From positions 30,912,753 to 30,976,752 of the forward strand of contig CM018038.1 in NCBI GenBank assembly GCA_008638375.1: a DNA stretch of 64,000 nucleotides, read 5' to 3'. The position numbers were made by a program, and so were the translations under genes. The stretch comes from Nyssa sinensis (taxonomy: Eukaryota; Streptophyta; Magnoliopsida; Cornales; Nyssaceae). Shown here in pieces: positions 25,027 to 44,890 of this stretch (positions are counted from its first letter, which is position 1; every line of letters begins with the position of its first letter). Below the pieces are notes generated by a model. It did not search any database. It saw only the letters and a program-made list of their open reading frames with translations, and was not told the origin of the DNA.

Positions 25027-25110
25027 TTTCCTCTCTTTGAAACAAAATCTAGGTCAGGGTTTGTGTTGCTTTTGTTGGGTTTTCCTAATTTTTCAGATTT
25101 GATAAGAGAT

Positions 25111-33589
<8,479 letters not shown>

Positions 33590-34330
33590 TTCAAATTTTA
33601 GTCATGGAGATCTCTGAGTAGATTCTGCCAAACCTCATTGAAAGGGTGGGAAGTGAATGGAGGTTGAGTTCTTTTGACCGTTATTTCACACCTCAGGAGA
33701 TAGCGTTGATTGGGTGTGTGACACGTCATTTGCTTAAGACGTATCTGGAAGTAATGCGTTGCACCTGTTTTGTATATTTGTAGCATAAGATGTGTGTTAT
33801 GTTGAATTCAGCTGATAATATGGGCTCTTACCTTTGAGGTGTCTTCAGTTCTGACAAGTGATTGGTGTTTCATGTTGCTTTAACATTGAGGTTAGAATTG
33901 TTTTTATTGGTGAGTGTGGTTAACCACATAACAAAGCAAAGATTTAGGGCTATAAAGAAATTTGGTGCTTAAAGTGTTCTCTGTGCCTGCCTGAGCATAC
34001 CAATGAAGTTGTCGTCCGTGAAGCCCGGGCACGCTCCTTTTCTGGGGTTTGGATAAACTGTTATCAGTGGACTGCAGCGGAGTGGTGAAAATTTTAACAG
34101 ACCGTTTGGACAAGCATGAAGGAAAGACAAGCGAGAGAGAGAGAGAGAGAGAGAAGAAAACGATGGATGGTAATTTCCCTAAGTTAGGAAATTGCAGATG
34201 TGAGAAATGATAAGAATGTTTTATTATGTAATTGAAAGGTCAGTTTTTATAGGCTTAAAGAACTCCTTCATTTGGCTTATTTGTTATCCAGCTCGGGGTT
34301 TCCTCTTCCTTTTATCTTTGTCCCAACGAA

Positions 34331-35345
34331 TGCCAAACAAGGCCTTAATGTATTTTACCCACAACTGCCAATTTAATCTGACACAAATGAATGCCTCCAT
34401 GGTCTGAAGAGTGTGGACCAATCAGCAGTACTCAGCTCTTCCACTTAACCCTAATGTGTTTTAACCCACAAATGTAGTCAGATTCATGGCTAGGTCTTGT
34501 TAGCACACAAAGTGCACCCTATGCTTCTCTCTATATTTGCTAGCTTTCTATCATCAGCCATGTTAGGTCTTTATCAGTATCATGGCTGGTTACAGTGATA
34601 TGCATTAAAATTCACTAAATGGACACATTGACCAAGTCTATTCACTATGATAAAATTGTATTTCCCTTGTGATAATGTCTACACTTTTTTTAAAAACCAA
34701 AAGATATGTAGAAGTGATTTGTCAATTCACTGCATCAACACAACTGACTAGTCAATTCACTGTGATAAAGTTTTATTTCCTTCGTGATAATAATAATGTT
34801 TACACTTTCTTCAAAAAGCAAAGACTGTAATCGAGACTAGTCAATTAACTGAACAAGCACACTGTACCTATTTAATTTATTGTGATAAAGTTGTATTTCC
34901 TCTTAGATAATGTTTACACTTCTTTTTTTGAAAACCAAAAGTTGTGAGACTTGTTACAGTGGCTTGTTAAGTCATTTACATGATTAAAAATGCCAAACAA
35001 GGCCTTAATATATTACTAATAACTGCCAATTTCATTTGTCACAAATGAATGCCACATCACACATGTTAAGAGTCGTTACCCATGTTTGCTCACAGATGAC
35101 CTGCTCTCCATTCAAGCACGTCCAACTCTCAAGAGTGTGGACCAATCGGCAGTACTCAGCTCTTGCACAGGTCATCCTTGTGCCACTTAACATTATGTGT
35201 TGAACCCACAAGAAGTGTAGCCAGATTATGTGCTGACCGTGCACAGTCCATGACTTGGTGTTCCGAACATACAAGTGCACCATATGGTTCTCTCTATTGC
35301 CATACACTACCAATCATGTGCAGCCATGTTAGGTCTTTATTACTG
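34331..35345. repeat. Diverged ~260-bp direct duplication flanking a tandem array
   Basis: Blocks CCAAACAAGGCCTTAAT, ACAAATGAATGCC, GTGTGGACCAATC(A/G)GCAGTAC and AGCCATGTTAGGTCTTTAT appear in the same order in 34331-34585 and 34991-35345. The second copy has insertions. The intervening part carries the ~115-bp tandem repeats. Confidence 0.75.
34636..34945. repeat. Three ~115-bp tandem repeats
   Basis: Units begin near 34640, 34753 and 34873 with a degenerate ATTCACTGTGATAAAGTTG, followed by TATTTCC, GATAATGT-TACACTT and AAA-CCAAAAG. They differ by substitutions and small indels. No coding potential. Confidence 0.8.
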
Positions 35346-35799
35346 ACTTTATGCGCCATTCATAGCCATTAGGTGTGACCATGGTCTAACTCAACTAGTG
35401 ACAAGGTTGTGTACGTGCACCAATAACATGACACCAAGCCAACCTTTAGGCTTTAGATGACAAAACACATACCACCGCTCTCGACATACTTGAACTTTGT
35501 CATAGACCCCTACTCGCAACTGCATCCGGCACCGAACAAAGACTAATAATAACACTACTGTCACGTACCAAATCATCACACTACTGTAGACACTACCTTG
35601 TCCATGAACAAAACCTTGCACCTAAATCCAAAAAAAGTGCCACTAAATATTTATGCATATCCATATATAAGGAAAAACTATATATATATATATATATGTG
35701 CATATACATATATAAGGAAAAAATCTACTGGATTACTATTTGTGTCCTCTAAATTTAGCACATACCTTACTCAACCGCTGTCTGCATAGCTCTTTTGGC

Positions 35800-36900
35800 A
35801 GCTTTGTGTTGTCATCAATCACTATCTAATCACTTTGATCTTCTTAGTAGTCTCCCGTACTAAGTCTAGTCCCAATATAGTAGACTCTCCTATCTCAATC
35901 CAACAAATAGGTGATATACATGGTCTCCCGTACAGTACCTCGAATGGTGCCATCTCAATACTCGACTGGTAGTTGTTGTTATAGGCAAACTAGACCAACG
36001 ACAAGTGGTCTTCCCAATTATCCCGAACATCTATAACACAAGAACGTAACATATCCTTAAGAATCTAAATAGTGCGCTCAGACTGACCATCGGTCTCTCG
36101 GTGAAAAGATGTGCTGAGTAACAACTCAGTCTCTAAGGTTGCTTATAGATTGCTAAAATCAAGTTGTAAAACGTGGATCCCGATCTGAGACAATAGACAC
36201 TGGAATACCATGAAGGCATACTATTTTTCGGATATACAATCGACTAAGTGTATCAACTAAATCTATAGTTTGAATGGATAGGAAGTGAGCGAACTTGATC
36301 AATCGATCCACAACAACCCATACAACATCATGTCCCTGCGGTGATTTCAGTAAACCTATCACAGAGTCCATAGTCACATTCTCCCACTTCCACTGGGTCA
36401 CTGGCAATGGCTGGAGTAATCCCATAAGTCTCTGGTGCTCAGCTTTAATCTACTGACATGTTAGGCATCTGTTCACAAAACTGGCCATGTTTCCCTTCAT
36501 CCCTCTCCACCAATATTGTTGGCATAAGTCATGATACATCTTTGTATTGCCCGGATGAACTGCAAGTCGTGAATGGTGAAACTACTGAAGTACATCCTTG
36601 AGACAAGTAAGTGGAACATACAATCTGCCTCAGAATCTCAAACCACGATCGATATGAACCACCTAATCCTTGACCATCTCGCCCCCAAGAATAAGATTAC
36701 GAATGGTATCGACCTCGACATCAACTTGTTGTGACTCAACCGCCCTACTCACAAGTGTAGGTAGTGTCACCATAGAAAATAAGGTAGCACACTCCCCAAT
36801 CTCCTCAAGGATCAAATCAAACTCTGCAACTGCTCCAAGCATTTCCCACTCTCGAATGGCAATGCTTGCCAGATTTCCCTAATACTTCCTACTGAGTGCG
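35800..36900 (-). pseudogene. Gypsy integrase relic
   Basis: The minus ORF 36425-36159 reads WKWENVTMDSVIGLLKSPQG, DVVWVVVDRLIKFAHFL and HGIPVSIVSDRDPRFTT. These are the first and second catalytic-Asp regions of a gypsy integrase core (W-W--ISMDF--GLP---, VVVDRLTKSAHF, GVP-SIVSDRD-RFTS), except that the first motif reads TMDSVIGL. Further fragments continue to about 35800 (PRD..FEVLYGRPC-like). Upstream, the HHCC zinc region around 36440-36560 is decayed. Truncated before the C-terminal domain. Confidence 0.8.
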
Positions 36901-38022
36901 TTTGCCACTACATTTGCTTTCCCCGGATGGTACTATAAGTCAAAGCTATAATCCTCCATGTACTCCGTCCACCGTCGTTGCCTTAAGTTCAAGTCCTTTT
37001 GGGAGAAAAGGTACTTGAGGCTATTGTGATTCGAGAATACATCGAATCGCTCGCCATACAAGTAGTGCCTCAAACTCTTGAAGGCAAATACCACTACCTG
37101 CTAACTTTAAATCATGTGTCGGGTAGTTTTTCTCGTGAGACTTCAACTGTCGCGAATCATAGGCAATGACCCTGCCCTGCTGCATAAGCACACACCTTAA
37201 TCCGTCTTGAGAAGCGTCACAATAAACTAAATACCCTACCCCACTCCCCGAGATGGTAAGAACTGTTGCGGAGGTGAGTCGAGTCTTAAACTCCTAAAAG
37301 GAATGCTCATATGCATCATCCCATACAAATTAGACACCCTTTCAGGTAAGGCGCGTCATAGGCATCGCTAATCGAGAAAATTCCTTAACAAACCTATGAT
37401 AATAACCAGCTAGGCCCAAGAAGCTACGGATCTCAAACACATTCTTCGGTCTCTCCCAAGTCATCAAGACCTCTATCTTGGAAAGATTGATGGATACACC
37501 ACCTTGTGAGACATGTCCCAAAAATTTCACCTTAGTAAGCCAAAACTCACACTTCTTGAGTTTGGCATACAACCGATGCTCCCTCAAGATCTATAGTGCA
37601 AAACGAAGGTGCTCCTCATGCATTTCCTTTGATGGTGAATATATCAAAATATCATCTACAAAGACAATGACAAATGTGTCTAGATATTCCTGAAAGACAC
37701 GGTTCATTAGGTACACGAATGTCGCAGGGGTATTCATCAACCCAAATGGCATAACAAGGTACTCATAGTGGCCATACCGAGTACGGAACACTGTCTTTGA
37801 GATATCCTCCTTTACCCTCAACTAGTGATAACCTGATCTTAAATCAATCTTGAAAAAGCATACAGATCCACTCAACTGATCAAATAAGTCATTGATGCAT
37901 GGTAAATGGTACTTGTTCTTCATAGTCACCTGATTTAGCCTATGATAATCAATGCATAATCGGAGTGATCCATCTTTTTTCTTCGTGAATAGTATTTGAG
38001 CTCCCCAAGGTGAAATGCTAGC
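36900..38022 (-). pseudogene. Gypsy reverse transcriptase and RNase H relic
   Basis: Minus ORF 37821-37591 contains [17 protein letters not shown] and the catalytic box [12 protein letters not shown] 37587-37342 continues with LYAKLKKCEFW, VKFLGHVSQGGV and SFLGLAGYYHRFVKEFS. RNase H fragments (DASQDGLRCVLMQQGRVIAY, QLKSHEKNYPTHDLKL) follow in 37260-37080. Frames are separated by stops and one-base shifts, so no full RT is encoded. Confidence 0.85.
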
Positions 38023-38679
38023 TCAAATGAAACCTTTCTCCAATAGTTCCTCTATTTTCACCTTCAGCTCCCATAACTCAGCATGTGCCATACGGTAAGG
38101 TGCCATCGAAATAGGTGTGGTGCCTGATATCAAATCAATGGAGCACTTTATCTCACGATGAGGCGATAACTCAAATAGATCATCGGGAAATACATCAGGA
38201 AAGTCTCGTACTACTGGCGGTAACTCTCCACGAGCACTATCCTTATCACCTAATGCCCAACTGGCCAACATGCAACTAAGCTCGCCCAAGTCATGTGAGT
38301 TTAATGGTTGTGGAGTAGTTAGGTCACTCCTGTTACCCAAGAAATAAAAACAGTTTCCCTCAGGAGTACACATTGTCACCCTCCGTCTATAACAATTAAT
38401 AGTCACTTGGTAAGTAGTCAACCAATCCATGCCCAGGATAATATCGAACCCTGTCATGTCTAGCACAATAAAGTCAAAAACAAATCGGTGATCTGCTACT
38501 TCAATCTCACATGAGTGATAAACTCTTTTAAGCACAACTTTATCCCCTACTAGAGTCTCTACTTGGAGTGAATGGTCTAACATGTCCACATCTAAACCCA
38601 GTGTGAAAGCAAATGATGTAAAAATGAGAAAATAAGAGACACCAAAATCAATCAATACATTAACCCGTGAATTGAACAC
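38023..38679 (-). pseudogene. Gypsy aspartic protease to RT start relic
   Basis: A 218-codon minus ORF. The protease active site reads VLIDFGVSYFL where the family has LIDTGASHSF, so the catalytic Asp-Thr-Gly has become Asp-Phe-Gly. Later it has FDIILGMDWLTTYQVTINC (ILGMDWL--H-A-IDC) and the PR-RT linker VVRDFPDVFPDDLFELSPHR, ending in PYRMAHAELWELKVKIEELL, the RT start. The rest of RT continues in other frames to the left. Confidence 0.85.
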
Positions 38680-38861
38680 AAAGATAGTACCTCTAACAAT
38701 TGTTGGTCCTCTTGATGCATTGGTTGCTATGACCGTGAATACCTTTCCCTAAGTCTACTGGCAGCCCTCTTGTCCCGTGCCACGTTGTGGAACCTCTGAA
38801 GCTACTACTGATGAAGCGGCCCCCTGAACTGGCCTAGAGCTCTATGCAGAAAATGCATGCA

Positions 38862-39890
38862 CTAAAGGAAGAAATGGTGGCCTGAAGCTCTGATGTGACT
38901 GGGCAGTCTAAGAAGGATGAGGTTGCTAAAAACCTGATGAAGTTTGGACTCCTTGTGATAAAGGATAGTGATGAACGATATGGCCCGACTCTCTACACCG
39001 ATAACAAACAAGTCCCTGTCCCCTACCATGGGACTGGCCCCTACTTTGTGTCTGACTCTGGCCCTAAGTTTGAGTGGGTTCCCTACTATGTGTTTGTGTT
39101 CTCTGTGGACAATCTGCCCTACGAACTCCAGTACATCGACAGTAGTGACAAATAACCCCTCATGAGGCGACTTCATTGACGTAAAAAACGATGAAGGTGT
39201 AGAGTGTTGCTGCTGTTGTATCTGGCCCTGTGAATGTGAAGCGACTTCTCTTTGTCTTTTCCTATCCATCCTCTCAAGGTAGGAACTCGAATTAGCACCT
39301 CTAGCTTGGAACTTAGCATCTCGAATCTTCTGCGTATTCTCTACCTCATCATTTATCAATAGTGCTCTCTGACAAAGCTAAAAGTACACTCGGATCTTGA
39401 GAGGCACCGCCTTAGTGAAAATATATGGTCTTAATCCGAACTCAAAGGCACGCCTTAGAGGTGTCATCAGAAACAAGTTGTGGGGCGATATGGGAAAGTA
39501 TAGAGAATATGGACTCATACTGAGTCACAGTAATGTCCCCTTAGTATAAATGTATCAAAGTTGATCCTCAAATCATCCTCATAGTTCTACAAGGAGTCAA
39601 GGATTCTAGTGACACTCCTCAGCCAATACTCAGCGGTAAGTGAATCAAGCTCTCCTCGAAATTTGGGAGGGTTGAGTGTTTGGAACTCCCTTATGGTGAC
39701 AGTGACTATTTTCCCCAACTTGAGGTTGAGATTGTGCCTCATTTTGATGAGCCTGCATAAATTGCTGCTTAAACTCCATCATACCCCATGCGATTTCTGC
39801 CCCATCCACTTGAATCTGTGGGGCTATAGGAAGCTGGGGAGCTTGTGTTCTTCCCCTGCCTCGACCTCTACCTCGACCTTTCAACGACAT
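38862..39890 (-). pseudogene. Gypsy gag relic with zinc knuckle
   Basis: ATG at 39890 opens MSLKGRGRGRGRGRTQ, a Gly/Arg-rich gag N-terminus typical of Tekay/Del-like elements, open to 39645. The central gag between 39640 and 39360 is in broken frames. ORF 39359-38862 covers the basic C-terminal region (LERMDRKRQREV). In a neighbouring frame near 39020 the knuckle reads CYRCRESGHIVHHYP: the CX2CX4H part is intact, but the last Cys is Tyr. Confidence 0.75.
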
Positions 39891-40274
39891 CCTAAAAAGA
39901 ATACAATAAAAATAGAGATGAATATTTAGTGTCTTTCCCATGCTTAGTTATGTTCCCGAATGTCGTGTTTCCTGATTCGTCAATTAACTCCAAAATCAAA
40001 GATGAAGACAAATGTAGGCCATAAGATATATAATAAAAAGATAATGTTACAAGATAACTCTACATAAGTATATAAGGCATACACTATATGATTTAAGTCA
40101 ACAAGTTTTCAAGGAATCACATATAATTTCACAAGATATTCTTAAAAGCATCATGTTATAAACAACATAAAGTTAATGTCACAAAATTGCAAAAATCAAG
40201 TCCTATTATATTTATTTATTTTTTTTAAAGTATTTTAATGTTGCGTTACCCCATCATCCCTAGATGTTCTAAAC

Positions 40275-40292
40275 CTAGAGCTATGATACCAA
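40275..40292 (-). other. Gypsy primer-binding site
   Basis: Minus strand TGGTATCATAGCTCTAGG, two bases inside the LTR end. It is a mutated version of the initiator-tRNA-Met site TGGTATCAGAGC. Confidence 0.7.
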
Positions 40293-40294
40293 AT

Positions 40295-41869
40295 TGTCAC
40301 GCCCTAAAAATTTAAAAGCCCAATAATACAAGTTAGTCGGCGATTTGGTTAGACAAAATAATAATTTTTCATTGATTTTTTTCTAATATCGATCTTCACT
40401 CTTCACTCTGCAAATTTAAAATGAATGGTATAGTAGCTTAACATAATCTACAAAAACACACCATAGAACATACAAGGCTAACATTTGTAGGTTCATGGCA
40501 ACAGTAGCAGGTCATGTGAATAAATACATTTGGATATTACAAACCAAAACAACAACGTGCAAACAAGACAGTAGCAATGAGACAAATAAGACCAAGTAAA
40601 AGTAAACAACCAAATATTAAATCAAAGTGCTTGCTCAAATATCTACAAGAAATCAAAGAGAAACTCTTGGAATGAAGTCTATATCACAAATGAAAAAAAA
40701 TCTACAAGGAGACCAATTGGCAAACTAAATTCCTATTGAAGAATGCTAAACGTACTAATTTAAAGAATGAAACATTCACTACGAACTCCTAACAAAGCAA
40801 ACACCATACAATACAAAGCACTCTTTTGAATGAAAACAAATAATAAGAAAAGAAAAGAAAAGCATGAAAAAAATAATAATAAAATAATAACCATCCCACT
40901 ATACACTACATAATATCCTACGGGGAAGGAAGAGACGAGAGAAAGACCACCAACCACTGAACCACATAACATTCCTTTCAAAATAGAAAGGAGTTAAGGA
41001 AACAAAGTAAAATAATATATTATTTATACAAGAAGTTATGTCATCAAAGCATAAAAATGACATTACTCAGTAGGGTAGTAGACCAAGGTGGATTAGGTAG
41101 AGAAGTAACTTTTGCCTTTATTCATTTAAAGTGGCTTGAGACCCAACTACTGCCTTTATTCACTAAAGTAGTTGCCCTCAAACTCAAAATCAAATTTTAA
41201 TGGTACAACTTGAGTTCTTATTTCTTATATTGAATTGGGCAGTGTTTTGAAAAGCTTTATGGAGCATTGCGATGAAGCGAGACATCTCCAATATACTTTG
41301 AAGTTTTGACAAAAAAATTGTGATTTCGAGAATCATATATTTCAAACTCAAAAGGCATTCAAAATCAATGCCCCGAACATTTTTGTGCATCCAAAATGCT
41401 TCTATAACTATGGGAGTTTCAAAAAAAATCAAAGAATATAAACCTTTAGCTTGTAAATATTAACACAGAAGAATGAGGAAACCCTAAGTTGTTGCTTCAT
41501 ATCAAGGAATCCATAGAGCAATTTATATTTCAACAATAATGCTTAACCATTTTTATTAAAACTCTAATACATTATTAGAAAGAAACTTTTACATATATAG
41601 CTTATGTTCTTTTATGACTTCCATACGATATTCGATTGTTTTCTTCCATAACAAGCATGAGAGAGAAGAAGGGAATGAGAAAAAAGTATTGTAACATGAG
41701 TTTTTGGATATAAAATACTTTCAACTTAGTTTTTCAAGAGGAAGAGTAGTCCCTTAGAATTTTGAAATTATATTGATCGCTCAAGTTTCAAAATACTAAA
41801 AAATTTCCTTTTGATTAATAATAATATTTATTTGTATTTTTAAGAATTTAAGTCCAAAATGCTTACACC
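40295..41869 (-). repeat. 5' LTR of gypsy element (about 1.58 kb)
   Basis: The inner end TTAGGGCGTGACA at 40295 is fixed by the adjacent primer-binding site. The outer end is placed at minus-strand TGTAAGCATTTTGGAC (41869) by analogy with the TGTAA starts of the related LTRs. The outer end is less sure. ORFs inside (for example 40760-40981) are spurious. Confidence 0.6.
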
Positions 41870-43289
41870 TCAACGCCTAGTCACCCAACATTGCCACAGC
41901 CTGTGAGGGCTTGCCCACAAGTTCAGACATGACTTGCTCACACCTGCACGTTCCCCAAAGCCTTTTTATGCCATTAAGAGTCCTTTGGGGTCTTGCAAGC
42001 ATGCCCAGCCCCATAGCTTGCGGCTGCAGCCCATGTATGCTACCACCTTGGGGTAGGGAGGGAACCACATCCCTTTTACATATGAAAAACTAGAAATTCC
42101 CTATTTGGCAAGAGGAAACATCAGCTTGAACTTGGCATGTGATAGTCACATGCCTCTATTACTAAAGGAGACACCAACCACTAATATATGCAGAATACAC
42201 ATTTTTTTATTCTAATTGGAGGAAACTTCAGCACATATGAACTAGTTCTACATAATTACAAAAATGATATTGAGCCCTTGCCAACACTTTAACTGCACTT
42301 GGCTAGCATCCACTTGACCATGGCATGCCTCCTCATGCCATGCTGCAAGGCCAACCTAGTTAGGTCTAACAGCCAGCCATTTGACTTGTTTCTTATTGGT
42401 AAAATAAGAGGTGGTGACACCATGTCAAATGAGTGGTTAAACAAATGTAATAGATTTTGAATGCTTAAAGTTTACGGGAAAAAGCCTGAAGGGTAGTTTA
42501 GGGGTAAAGGGTATTTTGGTCATTTCAAGAGTTGCCTGACATGGACCATAATAGTAGTCCATAGGTTGTATTTTAGGTCAAATTAAATTATTATTTCTAG
42601 ATATGTCATCTTGAGTAGGTTTAGAATTGTCTTACTATATAAAGAGTTAAAGTTCCCTAATTTTATAAACAGTTCACCTAATAAGAGTAGGAAGAACCTA
42701 ATAAGAATAGTCTATAAAAAGCTATGTGATATTTCTATTTAATGGAATTAAGTTATGAAAATCTGATATTGTGTTTGTACGATGAAACTTAACCCCTGAA
42801 CTAGTGAAACATCAAACTCTAGGTAAGATTATAAGATTCTTCTTCCCCTTTTCTCCTCTTCTTCTATTTAATTTTTATTCTCAAATTATTGTTGACAACC
42901 TCCAAAAGTATATATTCCATCCCCTAAACCCGACCATACTAAGACATAATGAACTATAACCCAATGACCTTTAGTTTAATGCTAAAAATTGTAAAATACT
43001 TGTTCTCCAAAGATTTCGGAACAACACCAATTCCAGCCCCTTTTCATCAATAATTCCTACACCTTTTCTTCCACTAATTAAAACCCTAAATCAACAAGCT
43101 TTCCTTAATTTAAGGATACCATAAAACCATTATTAAGCAGCATTATTTTAGGTTTCTAATTTTTCCCCGCTTCAGGTTGGGGAAAAATACTTCATGAAGA
43201 ACAAGACCCTTGTACCACATGCTCCACTAATTTTTTTTTTTATTATTTCTAAAAGAACAATCAAACCTAGAATGTTCAAAAGAAAATGG
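41870..43289. other. Intergenic DNA, possible LTR fragment, no gene
   Basis: No gene recognised. Between about 42530 and 42840 TATA-like boxes (ACTATATAAAGAG, TCTATAAAAAGC) followed by a C/T-rich stretch resemble an LTR U3-R region on the + strand, but no LTR partner is visible. The GC-rich part near 41870-42070 gives small ORFs on both strands without motifs. Confidence 0.4.
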
Positions 43290-44890
43290 TAAGAAGGTTG
43301 GGAAAAGAATGGTGGTGGCCAAACTTGGAGAGAATCCTAGAGGATGGACATCTTTAGAAATTTAGGCTCTTATGGGACTAGCCTATGGAAAGATGGTGCA
43401 ACTTCTTGCAATTTATTAGGATTGCAGAGGGAGACGAAGGAAAATCCATTTCTGGCATGATAAATAGTCCAAGGAAGATTCCCTCAAAGCAATCTTCCCT
43501 TCCCTCTTCAAAGTTGCATAGGACAATGGAGCTCTTGTTTATGATTATGTTGTTCTCTCTACCAGTGGCACATCATGGGATTCGAGATTCCTTAGGAACA
43601 TGCTGGATTGAGAATTAGAAGAAATTGATCAACTGTTTGAGACGCTTTATACTATCCAATTGAGGGGGAACTCAGCCGACCGCAATGTTTGGAGTTTGGA
43701 GAAGAACAGTAAGTTCTCGGTCAAATCTCTTTTTACAGTGTATAGACAGGAGATTGTGTTGTCAATGGCGACTGGGTGCTCGCCTAGGCGATAAGGCGAG
43801 GCAAGATTGAGGCATAACACCTCAACACACTTCAGGCGAGGCGATTTTAATAAGGTGCTTGCCTTGACTAAGGCGAAAGGCATTGAAGTGAGAGCCTCAT
43901 TAACTGAAACTTATTTTACTCGAATGTGCTCATGTTTCTTGTCTTGTTGTTTTAGGATTAAAGCTATTTTTGTTTGAATAAATACTTAACCCATATAAAA
44001 GTAGTAAAAATGGAAGAAAAGTTTAGAATAATATCTTTGCTTAAAACTTAATTATGTTATTTCATATTTTATATTAAATTTTTTAGTATTAAAAGAGAAT
44101 TATTACATAAAATATTGTTTAACTTAGAATAAATGAACCTTTAATGTATAATATATATTTTTAATTATTTTTATAAGTTAGCTCCTTACTTCATTTAAGT
44201 TAGCTTTTTTTGTCGCCTCGCTTTTCAGGCAATATAGAACCTTAGCGCCTTGAAGGCGTCTTTCGCCTTTAACTACATTGACAGGAGACATGCTCTTTTT
44301 TCCATGGAAGGACAATCAGAGAATCAAAGCTTCATCAAAGGCGTCCTTTTTAATTATAGACAAGGACTCACAATGCAATTCTAAACTTGGACAACTTGCG
44401 AAGAAGAAGAAGAGGGATAGCCACAGTCAATAGATATACAATATGCAACAACAAAAGGGGAATCCATTAATCATCTATTGCTCCATTGTGAGGCTGCTAG
44501 GGATATGTGGTCATGCTTTTCTCTCATTTTGGTATTGAGTGGGTTATGCCTCGCTTGGTTATGGATCTTTTTTATGTTGGAATGGAATAAAAGTGAGGAT
44601 CTGAGCTCGGTACGCTTGGAAAGTAACCCCCCCCATTTGTCTTAATGGCACATATAGAAGGAACGAACTAGGAGTTGTTTTGAAGATATGGAAGCTCCAG
44701 TACATAGAATTAAGAATATGTTGTTAAAATCCTTTCATTTTTTGGTGTCTGGGGCGTCTTGGACTCATTATATAGTTTTTTAGATATTATAGATTATTTG
44801 AAATTGGAAATATTTGGCTTTTTTTTTGTTCCCTCCCTTTTTGTACATGAGCGACATCCCCCTTGGGCACCCATTTATTTATATATAAGA
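43290..44890 (+). mobile_element. L1-like LINE, 3' end (ORF2 C-terminus), interrupted by a MITE
   Basis: The + strand reads, with frameshifts and stops, EGDEGKIHFWHDK, GNSADRNVWSLEKNSKFSVK, FFPWKDNQRIKASSKASFLI and later HLLLHC-like and W-C-SF-LSFW segments. These match the RT-associated zinc-binding (zf-RVT) C-terminus of plant L1 LINEs (D-W-w....FSVKS-Y, WK---P-KV-FF-W, EsvdHLLLHC). The sequence ends near TTATTTATATATAAGAAAAAG, a 3' tail. The LINE is 5'-truncated. A hAT-type element (43754-44280) sits between VYRQE and CSFFPWK and carries its own target duplication, so it jumped in after the LINE. Confidence 0.75.
43754..44280 (-). mobile_element. hAT-type non-autonomous element (AGGCG-rich family), copy 2
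   Basis: On the minus strand it starts CAATGTAGTTAAAGGCGAAA, like copy 1 at 27208, shares the AGGCG-rich subterminal zone and AT-rich core, and is flanked by the perfect 8-bp duplication ACAGGAGA (43746-43753 and 44281-44288). The far end reads CATTGACAACACAA where copy 1 has TTTGACGACATTG, so the terminal bases are mutated. It is 527 bp against 1020 bp in copy 1. Confidence 0.85.

Larger units (their letters stand above)
33590..35759. other. RMR 3' flank and repeat-rich intergenic DNA
   Basis: The RMR 3' untranslated region should lie in the first 200-300 bp; I could not fix a polyadenylation site. A (GA)n run is at 34131-34154. The rest is diverged direct and tandem repeats (separate entries) without a gene. 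Confidence 0.55.
35760..41869 (-). mobile_element. Chromovirus-type (Tekay/Del-like) Ty3/gypsy element, 5' LTR to integrase, 3' end missing
   Basis: On the minus strand: LTR (41869-40295), primer-binding site, gag (from 39890), zinc knuckle, protease, RT, RNase H and integrase, ending near 35760 without a 3' LTR. The order PR-RT-RH-INT is that of Ty3/gypsy. The Gly/Arg-rich gag start (SLKGRGRGRGRGRTQ) and LTR ends TGTAA...GGCGTGACA link it to the fragments at 16.2-23.5 kb. All coding parts are broken by frameshifts and stops, and the protease and zinc knuckle have lost key residues. Confidence 0.85.

Noticed and set aside
38895..39165. + strand ORFs of 86 and 65 codons
   Set aside because: They are antisense to the gypsy gag, which has recognisable zinc-knuckle residues on the minus strand.
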